The notes below the pieces were generated by a model, which saw only the letters and a program-made list of their open reading frames with translations, had not been told where the DNA came from and searched no databases. DNA of 64,000 bases, from contig CM054114.1 in assembly GCA_028673005.1 (NCBI GenBank), positions 19,706,637 to 19,770,636 on the forward strand, in the 5' to 3' direction. The DNA comes from Tanypteryx hageni. Its lineage: Eukaryota; Arthropoda; Insecta; Odonata; Petaluridae. Both the position numbers and the translations under genes were made by a program. How positions within the stretch are numbered: position 1 is the first letter of the stretch; each line of letters opens with the position of its first letter. Below are positions 44,629-56,899 of this stretch, one piece after another.

Positions 44629-45531
44629 GCAACATTTAATTTTATCAGTTTCTTTTTATTAGTTTACCCTTCGGCGCGACTGCTTCTTTAGCTCGGCCAC
44701 GGAAGCGCCAAATATTTGGTCGGCGCTACCGAGAGCCCGACCTTAGATGACGCCTACTCGGAAACCGTGTCCCTAAGCCGCGATGTTATCCCCCCCCCCC
44801 CCGAAGAAAACGCCTGAGGCATGGGGGGAATTTTCTCCCCTGTCGCGAGGTGAGGAGGGCATTTACGCCACCCACACACACGTAGTTGGGGCCGAACGAC
44901 CCGGGCAAATAACGGTTTCCGCCATAGATGAAATTTTCACCGTTAAAAAAATGAAAGAAAATCCCTGGAAAGCGATAAGGGGAAGATCTCCTGGTGGTTT
45001 ATTGGAGCCGGATAGGCCCGAGGGAGGCGAAAATTCGCCAAGTGCCGGGGAGCGTCCGCGTGTTCGAGCGACGGGGCCGACTTGTCGGGGGCGTGACGGG
45101 GGCGGCGAGGGGCTCGTTCGGCGGGGCAGAGAGCGGGCAGTCGTCGCGGGGGTGGGATGGTAGTCGGCGGCCGAATTCGGGGATTTTTGGGCCCTCGAAA
45201 ACACGTGGGGCGATTTCGCCGGGGAGGGGGGCGAGGTGCCGCTGGCCGTCCGAAGGGGCGGATCCGAGGGGGGACAATTGAAATTTGGAGAATCACACTG
45301 CCTCGGAGCAACGGGAGAGGTCATGCGGATGGCGGCATATTTTAAATTCGGCCACGGACCTAAGAGGCCAAAGGCAACCTACCCGTGTTCGCTGGTGGCA
45401 CGTTTTACGGGGCGTGGATTTTACTTCGCAAGTCGGTTTTGGTCTCGGTTGAGGCGGCGCGGGTATGAAAATATCGACGGATCGCCGATAAGGTGTAATG
45501 TGTCTTAGGGTGCTAAAGGCTTAATTGTCTC

Positions 45532-45650
45532 GGTAACGACCATACCACGATGAAAACACCGGTTCTCGTCCGATCACCGAAGTTAAGCATCGTAGGGCCC
45601 GGATAGTACTTGGATGGGTGACCGCCTGGGAACACCGGGTGTCGTTGGCA
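45532..45650 (+). rRNA. 5S rRNA: 5S rRNA, full length, C3T variant
   Basis: It starts GGTAACGACC; otherwise as the full-length copies. The change turns a C-G pair of helix I into a U-G wobble. C tract: 10. Confidence 0.97.
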
Positions 45651-46555
45651 TTTTTGCAACATTTAATTTTATCAGTTTCTTTTTATTAGTTTACCCTTCG
45701 GCGCGACTGCTTCTTTAGCTCGGCCACGGAAGCGCCAAATATTTGGTCGGCGCTACCGAGAGCCCGACCTTAGATGACGCCTACTCGGAAACCGTGTCCC
45801 TAAGCCGCGATGTTATCCCCCCCCCCGAAGAAAACGCCTGAGGCATGGGGGGAATTTTCTCCCCTGTCGCGAGGTGAGGAGGGCATTTACGCCACCCACA
45901 CACACGTAGTTGGGGCCGAACGACCCGGGCAAATAACGGTTTCCGCCATAGATGAAATTTTCACCGTTAAAAAAATGAAAGAAAATCCCTGGAAAGCGAT
46001 AAGGGGAAGATCTCCTGGTGGTTTATTGGAGCCGGATAGGCCCGAGGGAGGCGAAAATTCGCCAAGTGCCGGGGAGCGTCCGCGTGTTCGAGCGACGGGG
46101 CCGACTTGTCGGGGGCGTGACGGGGGCGGCGAGGGGCTCGTTCGGCGGGGCAGAGAGCGGGCAGTCGTCGCGGGGGTGGGATGGTAGTCGGCGGCCGAAT
46201 TCGGGGATTTTTGGGCCCTCGAAAACACGTGGGGCGATTTCGCCGGGGAGGGGGGCGAGGTGCCGCTGGCCGTCCGAAGGGGCGGATCCGAGGGGGGACA
46301 ATTGAAATTTGGAGAATCACACTGCCTCGGAGCAACGGGAGAGGTCATGCGGATGGCGGCATATTTTAAATTCGGCCACGGACCTAAGAGGCCAAAGGCA
46401 ACCTACCCGTGTTCGCTGGTGGCACGTTTTACGGGGCGTGGATTTTACTTCGCAAGTCGGTTTTGGTCTCGGTTGAGGCGGCGCGGGTATGAAAATATCG
46501 ACGGATCGCCGATAAGGTGTAATGTGTCTTAGGGTGCTAAAGGCTTAATTGTCTC

Positions 46556-46654
46556 GGCAACGACCGTTCTCGTCCGATCACCGAAGTTAAGCATCGTAGG
46601 GCCCGGATAGTACTTGGATGGGTGACCGCCTGGGAACACCGGGTGTCGTTGGCA
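46556..46654 (+). rRNA. 5S rRNA: 5S rRNA variant lacking nt 11-30
   Basis: Same breakpoint as the copy at 43502. C tract: 11. Confidence 0.95.
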
Positions 46655-47560
46655 TTTTTGCAACATTTAATTTTATCAGTTTCTTTTTATTAGTTTACCC
46701 TTCGGCGCGACTGCTTCTTTAGCTCGGCCACGGAAGCGCCAAATATTTGGTCGGCGCTACCGAGAGCCCGACCTTAGATGACGCCTACTCGGAAACCGTG
46801 TCCCTAAGCCGCGATGTTATCCCCCCCCCCCGAAGAAAACGCCTGAGGCATGGGGGGAATTTTCTCCCCTGTCGCGAGGTGAGGAGGGCATTTACGCCAC
46901 CCACACACACGTAGTTGGGGCCGAACGACCCGGGCAAATAACGGTTTCCGCCATAGATGAAATTTTCACCGTTAAAAAAATGAAAGAAAATCCCTGGAAA
47001 GCGATAAGGGGAAGATCTCCTGGTGGTTTATTGGAGCCGGATAGGCCCGAGGGAGGCGAAAATTCGCCAAGTGCCGGGGAGCGTCCGCGTGTTCGAGCGA
47101 CGGGGCCGACTTGTCGGGGGCGTGACGGGGGCGGCGAGGGGCTCGTTCGGCGGGGCAGAGAGCGGGCAGTCGTCGCGGGGGTGGGATGGTAGTCGGCGGC
47201 CGAATTCGGGGATTTTTGGGCCCTCGAAAACACGTGGGGCGATTTCGCCGGGGAGGGGGGCGAGGTGCCGCTGGCCGTCCGAAGGGGCGGATCCGAGGGG
47301 GGACAATTGAAATTTGGAGAATCACACTGCCTCGGAGCAACGGGAGAGGTCATGCGGATGGCGGCATATTTTAAATTCGGCCACGGACCTAAGAGGCCAA
47401 AGGCAACCTACCCGTGTTCGCTGGTGGCACGTTTTACGGGGCGTGGATTTTACTTCGCAAGTCGGTTTTGGTCTCGGTTGAGGCGGCGCGGGTATGAAAA
47501 TATCGACGGATCGCCGATAAGGTGTAATGTGTCTTAGGGTGCTAAAGGCTTAATTGTCTC

Positions 47561-47777
47561 GGCAACGACCATACCACGATGGAACCACCGGTTCTCGTAA
47601 GATCACCGGCGTGAAGCATCGTTGGTCCCGGCCAGTACTTGGATGGGTGTCCCTCCAGGGGAAAACCGGTGGGTCGTTGCTACGAAAAATGGTTATATAC
47701 CTGGGAAAAATGAAAAATGGGAATAATTGAGGATGGCCTAGTTGGTTACATCCCAGAATGTTGAAACAAGGGAAAAA
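47561..47777 (+). mobile_element. 5S-headed SINE-like insert, copy 1
   Basis: It opens with 5S nt 1-15 identical to the array, then a diverged 5S head of about 119 nt (ACGATGGAACCACCGG and CGTAAGATCACCGGCGTG where the gene has CGATGAAAACACCGG and CGTCCGATCACCGAAGTT). Box A is partly kept; box C begins TACTTGGATGGGTG but diverges after it. A unique tail of about 98 nt follows and ends GGGAAAAAA, directly before TACCACG of the next 5S gene. There is no TTTT run inside, so Pol III would not stop before the downstream gene. Head plus A-tail fits a 5S-derived (SINE3-type) SINE; a 5S pseudogene with fused tail is the alternative. Confidence 0.8.
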
Positions 47778-47886
47778 ATACCACGATGAAAACACCGGTT
47801 CTCGTCCGATCACCGAAGTTAAGCATCGTAGGGCCCGGATAGTACTTGGATGGGTGACCGCCTGGGAACACCGGGTGTCGTTGGCA
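47778..47886 (+). rRNA. 5S rRNA: 5S rRNA nt 11-119, preceded by 5S-headed insert
   Basis: Its own nt 1-10 are separated from it by the 217-bp insert. Internal promoter and T5 are intact. C tract: 10. Confidence 0.95.
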
Positions 47887-48791
47887 TTTTTGCAACATTT
47901 AATTTTATCAGTTTCTTTTTATTAGTTTACCCTTCGGCGCGACTGCTTCTTTAGCTCGGCCACGGAAGCGCCAAATATTTGGTCGGCGCTACCGAGAGCC
48001 CGACCTTAGATGACGCCTACTCGGAAACCGTGTCCCTAAGCCGCGATGTTATCCCCCCCCCCGAAGAAAACGCCTGAGGCATGGGGGGAATTTTCTCCCC
48101 TGTCGCGAGGTGAGGAGGGCATTTACGCCACCCACACACACGTAGTTGGGGCCGAACGACCCGGGCAAATAACGGTTTCCGCCATAGATGAAATTTTCAC
48201 CGTTAAAAAAATGAAAGAAAATCCCTGGAAAGCGATAAGGGGAAGATCTCCTGGTGGTTTATTGGAGCCGGATAGGCCCGAGGGAGGCGAAAATTCGCCA
48301 AGTGCCGGGGAGCGTCCGCGTGTTCGAGCGACGGGGCCGACTTGTCGGGGGCGTGACGGGGGCGGCGAGGGGCTCGTTCGGCGGGGCAGAGAGCGGGCAG
48401 TCGTCGCGGGGGTGGGATGGTAGTCGGCGGCCGAATTCGGGGATTTTTGGGCCCTCGAAAACACGTGGGGCGATTTCGCCGGGGAGGGGGGCGAGGTGCC
48501 GCTGGCCGTCCGAAGGGGCGGATCCGAGGGGGGACAATTGAAATTTGGAGAATCACACTGCCTCGGAGCAACGGGAGAGGTCATGCGGATGGCGGCATAT
48601 TTTAAATTCGGCCACGGACCTAAGAGGCCAAAGGCAACCTACCCGTGTTCGCTGGTGGCACGTTTTACGGGGCGTGGATTTTACTTCGCAAGTCGGTTTT
48701 GGTCTCGGTTGAGGCGGCGCGGGTATGAAAATATCGACGGATCGCCGATAAGGTGTAATGTGTCTTAGGGTGCTAAAGGCTTAATTGTCTC

Positions 48792-49008
48792 GGCAACGAC
48801 CATACCACGATGGAACCACCGGTTCTCGTAAGATCACCGGCGTGAAGCATCGTTGGTCCCGGCCAGTACTTGGATGGGTGTCCCTCCAGGGGAAAACCGG
48901 TGGGTCGTTGCTACGAAAAATGGTTATATACCTGGGAAAAATGAAAAATGGGAATAATTGAGGATGGCCTAGTTGGTTACATCCCAGAATGTTGAAACAA
49001 GGGAAAAA
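48792..49008 (+). mobile_element. 5S-headed SINE-like insert, copy 2
   Basis: Appears identical to the copy at 47561 and sits in the adjacent unit, giving two insert-bearing units in a row. Confidence 0.8.
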
Positions 49009-49117
49009 ATACCACGATGAAAACACCGGTTCTCGTCCGATCACCGAAGTTAAGCATCGTAGGGCCCGGATAGTACTTGGATGGGTGACCGCCTGGGAAC
49101 ACCGGGTGTCGTTGGCA
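49009..49117 (+). rRNA. 5S rRNA: 5S rRNA nt 11-119, preceded by 5S-headed insert
   Basis: 5' end displaced by the insert at 48792; T5 present. C tract: 10. Confidence 0.95.
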
Positions 49118-50022
49118 TTTTTGCAACATTTAATTTTATCAGTTTCTTTTTATTAGTTTACCCTTCGGCGCGACTGCTTCTTTAGCTCGGCCACGGAAGC
49201 GCCAAATATTTGGTCGGCGCTACCGAGAGCCCGACCTTAGATGACGCCTACTCGGAAACCGTGTCCCTAAGCCGCGATGTTATCCCCCCCCCCGAAGAAA
49301 ACGCCTGAGGCATGGGGGGAATTTTCTCCCCTGTCGCGAGGTGAGGAGGGCATTTACGCCACCCACACACACGTAGTTGGGGCCGAACGACCCGGGCAAA
49401 TAACGGTTTCCGCCATAGATGAAATTTTCACCGTTAAAAAAATGAAAGAAAATCCCTGGAAAGCGATAAGGGGAAGATCTCCTGGTGGTTTATTGGAGCC
49501 GGATAGGCCCGAGGGAGGCGAAAATTCGCCAAGTGCCGGGGAGCGTCCGCGTGTTCGAGCGACGGGGCCGACTTGTCGGGGGCGTGACGGGGGCGGCGAG
49601 GGGCTCGTTCGGCGGGGCAGAGAGCGGGCAGTCGTCGCGGGGGTGGGATGGTAGTCGGCGGCCGAATTCGGGGATTTTTGGGCCCTCGAAAACACGTGGG
49701 GCGATTTCGCCGGGGAGGGGGGCGAGGTGCCGCTGGCCGTCCGAAGGGGCGGATCCGAGGGGGGACAATTGAAATTTGGAGAATCACACTGCCTCGGAGC
49801 AACGGGAGAGGTCATGCGGATGGCGGCATATTTTAAATTCGGCCACGGACCTAAGAGGCCAAAGGCAACCTACCCGTGTTCGCTGGTGGCACGTTTTACG
49901 GGGCGTGGATTTTACTTCGCAAGTCGGTTTTGGTCTCGGTTGAGGCGGCGCGGGTATGAAAATATCGACGGATCGCCGATAAGGTGTAATGTGTCTTAGG
50001 GTGCTAAAGGCTTAATTGTCTC

Positions 50023-50141
50023 GGCAACGACCATACCACGATGAAAACACCGGTTCTCGTCCGATCACCGAAGTTAAGCATCGTAGGGCCCGGATAGTAC
50101 TTGGATGGGTGACCGCCTGGGAACACCGGGTGTCGTTGGCA
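50023..50141 (+). rRNA. 5S rRNA: 5S rRNA, full length
   Basis: Full-length copy in normal spacer context. It has C tract 13 and is followed by a C3T copy, as is the copy at 44505. Confidence 0.97.
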
Positions 50142-51049
50142 TTTTTGCAACATTTAATTTTATCAGTTTCTTTTTATTAGTTTACCCTTCGGCGCGACTG
50201 CTTCTTTAGCTCGGCCACGGAAGCGCCAAATATTTGGTCGGCGCTACCGAGAGCCCGACCTTAGATGACGCCTACTCGGAAACCGTGTCCCTAAGCCGCG
50301 ATGTTATCCCCCCCCCCCCCGAAGAAAACGCCTGAGGCATGGGGGGAATTTTCTCCCCTGTCGCGAGGTGAGGAGGGCATTTACGCCACCCACACACACG
50401 TAGTTGGGGCCGAACGACCCGGGCAAATAACGGTTTCCGCCATAGATGAAATTTTCACCGTTAAAAAAATGAAAGAAAATCCCTGGAAAGCGATAAGGGG
50501 AAGATCTCCTGGTGGTTTATTGGAGCCGGATAGGCCCGAGGGAGGCGAAAATTCGCCAAGTGCCGGGGAGCGTCCGCGTGTTCGAGCGACGGGGCCGACT
50601 TGTCGGGGGCGTGACGGGGGCGGCGAGGGGCTCGTTCGGCGGGGCAGAGAGCGGGCAGTCGTCGCGGGGGTGGGATGGTAGTCGGCGGCCGAATTCGGGG
50701 ATTTTTGGGCCCTCGAAAACACGTGGGGCGATTTCGCCGGGGAGGGGGGCGAGGTGCCGCTGGCCGTCCGAAGGGGCGGATCCGAGGGGGGACAATTGAA
50801 ATTTGGAGAATCACACTGCCTCGGAGCAACGGGAGAGGTCATGCGGATGGCGGCATATTTTAAATTCGGCCACGGACCTAAGAGGCCAAAGGCAACCTAC
50901 CCGTGTTCGCTGGTGGCACGTTTTACGGGGCGTGGATTTTACTTCGCAAGTCGGTTTTGGTCTCGGTTGAGGCGGCGCGGGTATGAAAATATCGACGGAT
51001 CGCCGATAAGGTGTAATGTGTCTTAGGGTGCTAAAGGCTTAATTGTCTC

Positions 51050-51168
51050 GGTAACGACCATACCACGATGAAAACACCGGTTCTCGTCCGATCACCGAAG
51101 TTAAGCATCGTAGGGCCCGGATAGTACTTGGATGGGTGACCGCCTGGGAACACCGGGTGTCGTTGGCA
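51050..51168 (+). rRNA. 5S rRNA: 5S rRNA, full length, C3T variant
   Basis: Second copy starting GGTAACGACC. C tract: 11. Confidence 0.97.
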
Positions 51169-52074
51169 TTTTTGCAACATTTAATTTTATCAGTTTCTTT
51201 TTATTAGTTTACCCTTCGGCGCGACTGCTTCTTTAGCTCGGCCACGGAAGCGCCAAATATTTGGTCGGCGCTACCGAGAGCCCGACCTTAGATGACGCCT
51301 ACTCGGAAACCGTGTCCCTAAGCCGCGATGTTATCCCCCCCCCCCGAAGAAAACGCCTGAGGCATGGGGGGAATTTTCTCCCCTGTCGCGAGGTGAGGAG
51401 GGCATTTACGCCACCCACACACACGTAGTTGGGGCCGAACGACCCGGGCAAATAACGGTTTCCGCCATAGATGAAATTTTCACCGTTAAAAAAATGAAAG
51501 AAAATCCCTGGAAAGCGATAAGGGGAAGATCTCCTGGTGGTTTATTGGAGCCGGATAGGCCCGAGGGAGGCGAAAATTCGCCAAGTGCCGGGGAGCGTCC
51601 GCGTGTTCGAGCGACGGGGCCGACTTGTCGGGGGCGTGACGGGGGCGGCGAGGGGCTCGTTCGGCGGGGCAGAGAGCGGGCAGTCGTCGCGGGGGTGGGA
51701 TGGTAGTCGGCGGCCGAATTCGGGGATTTTTGGGCCCTCGAAAACACGTGGGGCGATTTCGCCGGGGAGGGGGGCGAGGTGCCGCTGGCCGTCCGAAGGG
51801 GCGGATCCGAGGGGGGACAATTGAAATTTGGAGAATCACACTGCCTCGGAGCAACGGGAGAGGTCATGCGGATGGCGGCATATTTTAAATTCGGCCACGG
51901 ACCTAAGAGGCCAAAGGCAACCTACCCGTGTTCGCTGGTGGCACGTTTTACGGGGCGTGGATTTTACTTCGCAAGTCGGTTTTGGTCTCGGTTGAGGCGG
52001 CGCGGGTATGAAAATATCGACGGATCGCCGATAAGGTGTAATGTGTCTTAGGGTGCTAAAGGCTTAATTGTCTC

Positions 52075-52193
52075 GGCAACGACCATACCACGATGAAAAC
52101 ACCGGTTCTCGTCCGATCACCGAAGTTAAGCATCGTAGGGCCCGGATAGTACTTGGATGGGTGACCGCCTGGGAACACCGGGTGTCGTTGGCA
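52075..52193 (+). rRNA. 5S rRNA: 5S rRNA, full length
   Basis: Full-length copy with T5. C tract: 12. Confidence 0.97.
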
Positions 52194-53100
52194 TTTTTGC
52201 AACATTTAATTTTATCAGTTTCTTTTTATTAGTTTACCCTTCGGCGCGACTGCTTCTTTAGCTCGGCCACGGAAGCGCCAAATATTTGGTCGGCGCTACC
52301 GAGAGCCCGACCTTAGATGACGCCTACTCGGAAACCGTGTCCCTAAGCCGCGATGTTATCCCCCCCCCCCCGAAGAAAACGCCTGAGGCATGGGGGGAAT
52401 TTTCTCCCCTGTCGCGAGGTGAGGAGGGCATTTACGCCACCCACACACACGTAGTTGGGGCCGAACGACCCGGGCAAATAACGGTTTCCGCCATAGATGA
52501 AATTTTCACCGTTAAAAAAATGAAAGAAAATCCCTGGAAAGCGATAAGGGGAAGATCTCCTGGTGGTTTATTGGAGCCGGATAGGCCCGAGGGAGGCGAA
52601 AATTCGCCAAGTGCCGGGGAGCGTCCGCGTGTTCGAGCGACGGGGCCGACTTGTCGGGGGCGTGACGGGGGCGGCGAGGGGCTCGTTCGGCGGGGCAGAG
52701 AGCGGGCAGTCGTCGCGGGGGTGGGATGGTAGTCGGCGGCCGAATTCGGGGATTTTTGGGCCCTCGAAAACACGTGGGGCGATTTCGCCGGGGAGGGGGG
52801 CGAGGTGCCGCTGGCCGTCCGAAGGGGCGGATCCGAGGGGGGACAATTGAAATTTGGAGAATCACACTGCCTCGGAGCAACGGGAGAGGTCATGCGGATG
52901 GCGGCATATTTTAAATTCGGCCACGGACCTAAGAGGCCAAAGGCAACCTACCCGTGTTCGCTGGTGGCACGTTTTACGGGGCGTGGATTTTACTTCGCAA
53001 GTCGGTTTTGGTCTCGGTTGAGGCGGCGCGGGTATGAAAATATCGACGGATCGCCGATAAGGTGTAATGTGTCTTAGGGTGCTAAAGGCTTAATTGTCTC

Positions 53101-53317
53101 GGCAACGACCATACCACGATGGAACCACCGGTTCTCGTAAGATCACCGGCGTGAAGCATCGTTGGTCCCGGCCAGTACTTGGATGGGTGTCCCTCCAGGG
53201 GAAAACCGGTGGGTCGTTGCTACGAAAAATGGTTATATACCTGGGAAAAATGAAAAATGGGAATAATTGAGGATGGCCTAGTTGGTTACATCCCAGAATG
53301 TTGAAACAAGGGAAAAA
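53101..53317 (+). mobile_element. 5S-headed SINE-like insert, copy 3
   Basis: Same 217-bp unit at the same 5S position as the copy at 47561. Confidence 0.8.
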
Positions 53318-53426
53318 ATACCACGATGAAAACACCGGTTCTCGTCCGATCACCGAAGTTAAGCATCGTAGGGCCCGGATAGTACTTGGATGGGTGACCG
53401 CCTGGGAACACCGGGTGTCGTTGGCA
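53318..53426 (+). rRNA. 5S rRNA: 5S rRNA nt 11-119, preceded by 5S-headed insert
   Basis: 5' end displaced by the insert at 53101. C tract: 13, the longest among insert-bearing units. Confidence 0.95.
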
Positions 53427-54334
53427 TTTTTGCAACATTTAATTTTATCAGTTTCTTTTTATTAGTTTACCCTTCGGCGCGACTGCTTCTTTAGCTCGGC
53501 CACGGAAGCGCCAAATATTTGGTCGGCGCTACCGAGAGCCCGACCTTAGATGACGCCTACTCGGAAACCGTGTCCCTAAGCCGCGATGTTATCCCCCCCC
53601 CCCCCGAAGAAAACGCCTGAGGCATGGGGGGAATTTTCTCCCCTGTCGCGAGGTGAGGAGGGCATTTACGCCACCCACACACACGTAGTTGGGGCCGAAC
53701 GACCCGGGCAAATAACGGTTTCCGCCATAGATGAAATTTTCACCGTTAAAAAAATGAAAGAAAATCCCTGGAAAGCGATAAGGGGAAGATCTCCTGGTGG
53801 TTTATTGGAGCCGGATAGGCCCGAGGGAGGCGAAAATTCGCCAAGTGCCGGGGAGCGTCCGCGTGTTCGAGCGACGGGGCCGACTTGTCGGGGGCGTGAC
53901 GGGGGCGGCGAGGGGCTCGTTCGGCGGGGCAGAGAGCGGGCAGTCGTCGCGGGGGTGGGATGGTAGTCGGCGGCCGAATTCGGGGATTTTTGGGCCCTCG
54001 AAAACACGTGGGGCGATTTCGCCGGGGAGGGGGGCGAGGTGCCGCTGGCCGTCCGAAGGGGCGGATCCGAGGGGGGACAATTGAAATTTGGAGAATCACA
54101 CTGCCTCGGAGCAACGGGAGAGGTCATGCGGATGGCGGCATATTTTAAATTCGGCCACGGACCTAAGAGGCCAAAGGCAACCTACCCGTGTTCGCTGGTG
54201 GCACGTTTTACGGGGCGTGGATTTTACTTCGCAAGTCGGTTTTGGTCTCGGTTGAGGCGGCGCGGGTATGAAAATATCGACGGATCGCCGATAAGGTGTA
54301 ATGTGTCTTAGGGTGCTAAAGGCTTAATTGTCTC

Positions 54335-54551
54335 GGCAACGACCATACCACGATGGAACCACCGGTTCTCGTAAGATCACCGGCGTGAAGCATCGTTGGT
54401 CCCGGCCAGTACTTGGATGGGTGTCCCTCCAGGGGAAAACCGGTGGGTCGTTGCTACGAAAAATGGTTATATACCTGGGAAAAATGAAAAATGGGAATAA
54501 TTGAGGATGGCCTAGTTGGTTACATCCCAGAATGTTGAAACAAGGGAAAAA
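54335..54551 (+). mobile_element. 5S-headed SINE-like insert, copy 4
   Basis: Same unit as at 47561; again in the unit adjacent to another insert-bearing one. Confidence 0.8.
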
Positions 54552-54660
54552 ATACCACGATGAAAACACCGGTTCTCGTCCGATCACCGAAGTTAAGCAT
54601 CGTAGGGCCCGGATAGTACTTGGATGGGTGACCGCCTGGGAACACCGGGTGTCGTTGGCA
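54552..54660 (+). rRNA. 5S rRNA: 5S rRNA nt 11-119, preceded by 5S-headed insert
   Basis: 5' end displaced by the insert at 54335. C tract: 11. Confidence 0.95.
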
Positions 54661-55566
54661 TTTTTGCAACATTTAATTTTATCAGTTTCTTTTTATTAGT
54701 TTACCCTTCGGCGCGACTGCTTCTTTAGCTCGGCCACGGAAGCGCCAAATATTTGGTCGGCGCTACCGAGAGCCCGACCTTAGATGACGCCTACTCGGAA
54801 ACCGTGTCCCTAAGCCGCGATGTTATCCCCCCCCCCCGAAGAAAACGCCTGAGGCATGGGGGGAATTTTCTCCCCTGTCGCGAGGTGAGGAGGGCATTTA
54901 CGCCACCCACACACACGTAGTTGGGGCCGAACGACCCGGGCAAATAACGGTTTCCGCCATAGATGAAATTTTCACCGTTAAAAAAATGAAAGAAAATCCC
55001 TGGAAAGCGATAAGGGGAAGATCTCCTGGTGGTTTATTGGAGCCGGATAGGCCCGAGGGAGGCGAAAATTCGCCAAGTGCCGGGGAGCGTCCGCGTGTTC
55101 GAGCGACGGGGCCGACTTGTCGGGGGCGTGACGGGGGCGGCGAGGGGCTCGTTCGGCGGGGCAGAGAGCGGGCAGTCGTCGCGGGGGTGGGATGGTAGTC
55201 GGCGGCCGAATTCGGGGATTTTTGGGCCCTCGAAAACACGTGGGGCGATTTCGCCGGGGAGGGGGGCGAGGTGCCGCTGGCCGTCCGAAGGGGCGGATCC
55301 GAGGGGGGACAATTGAAATTTGGAGAATCACACTGCCTCGGAGCAACGGGAGAGGTCATGCGGATGGCGGCATATTTTAAATTCGGCCACGGACCTAAGA
55401 GGCCAAAGGCAACCTACCCGTGTTCGCTGGTGGCACGTTTTACGGGGCGTGGATTTTACTTCGCAAGTCGGTTTTGGTCTCGGTTGAGGCGGCGCGGGTA
55501 TGAAAATATCGACGGATCGCCGATAAGGTGTAATGTGTCTTAGGGTGCTAAAGGCTTAATTGTCTC

Positions 55567-55665
55567 GGCAACGACCGTTCTCGTCCGATCACCGAAGTTA
55601 AGCATCGTAGGGCCCGGATAGTACTTGGATGGGTGACCGCCTGGGAACACCGGGTGTCGTTGGCA
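55567..55665 (+). rRNA. 5S rRNA: 5S rRNA variant lacking nt 11-30
   Basis: Third copy with the exact deletion seen at 43502 and 46556. C tract: 13. Confidence 0.95.
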
Positions 55666-56573
55666 TTTTTGCAACATTTAATTTTATCAGTTTCTTTTTA
55701 TTAGTTTACCCTTCGGCGCGACTGCTTCTTTAGCTCGGCCACGGAAGCGCCAAATATTTGGTCGGCGCTACCGAGAGCCCGACCTTAGATGACGCCTACT
55801 CGGAAACCGTGTCCCTAAGCCGCGATGTTATCCCCCCCCCCCCCGAAGAAAACGCCTGAGGCATGGGGGGAATTTTCTCCCCTGTCGCGAGGTGAGGAGG
55901 GCATTTACGCCACCCACACACACGTAGTTGGGGCCGAACGACCCGGGCAAATAACGGTTTCCGCCATAGATGAAATTTTCACCGTTAAAAAAATGAAAGA
56001 AAATCCCTGGAAAGCGATAAGGGGAAGATCTCCTGGTGGTTTATTGGAGCCGGATAGGCCCGAGGGAGGCGAAAATTCGCCAAGTGCCGGGGAGCGTCCG
56101 CGTGTTCGAGCGACGGGGCCGACTTGTCGGGGGCGTGACGGGGGCGGCGAGGGGCTCGTTCGGCGGGGCAGAGAGCGGGCAGTCGTCGCGGGGGTGGGAT
56201 GGTAGTCGGCGGCCGAATTCGGGGATTTTTGGGCCCTCGAAAACACGTGGGGCGATTTCGCCGGGGAGGGGGGCGAGGTGCCGCTGGCCGTCCGAAGGGG
56301 CGGATCCGAGGGGGGACAATTGAAATTTGGAGAATCACACTGCCTCGGAGCAACGGGAGAGGTCATGCGGATGGCGGCATATTTTAAATTCGGCCACGGA
56401 CCTAAGAGGCCAAAGGCAACCTACCCGTGTTCGCTGGTGGCACGTTTTACGGGGCGTGGATTTTACTTCGCAAGTCGGTTTTGGTCTCGGTTGAGGCGGC
56501 GCGGGTATGAAAATATCGACGGATCGCCGATAAGGTGTAATGTGTCTTAGGGTGCTAAAGGCTTAATTGTCTC

Positions 56574-56790
56574 GGCAACGACCATACCACGATGGAACCA
56601 CCGGTTCTCGTAAGATCACCGGCGTGAAGCATCGTTGGTCCCGGCCAGTACTTGGATGGGTGTCCCTCCAGGGGAAAACCGGTGGGTCGTTGCTACGAAA
56701 AATGGTTATATACCTGGGAAAAATGAAAAATGGGAATAATTGAGGATGGCCTAGTTGGTTACATCCCAGAATGTTGAAACAAGGGAAAAA
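56574..56790 (+). mobile_element. 5S-headed SINE-like insert, copy 5
   Basis: Same unit as at 47561. Confidence 0.8.
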
Positions 56791-56899
56791 ATACCACGAT
56801 GAAAACACCGGTTCTCGTCCGATCACCGAAGTTAAGCATCGTAGGGCCCGGATAGTACTTGGATGGGTGACCGCCTGGGAACACCGGGTGTCGTTGGCA
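56791..56899 (+). rRNA. 5S rRNA: 5S rRNA nt 11-119, preceded by 5S-headed insert
   Basis: 5' end displaced by the insert at 56574. C tract: 10. Confidence 0.95.

Noticed and set aside
47550..47813. 87-residue minus-strand ORF over the insert-bearing 5S junction
   Set aside because: It is antisense to the 5S-headed insert and the 5S gene and repeats only with them.
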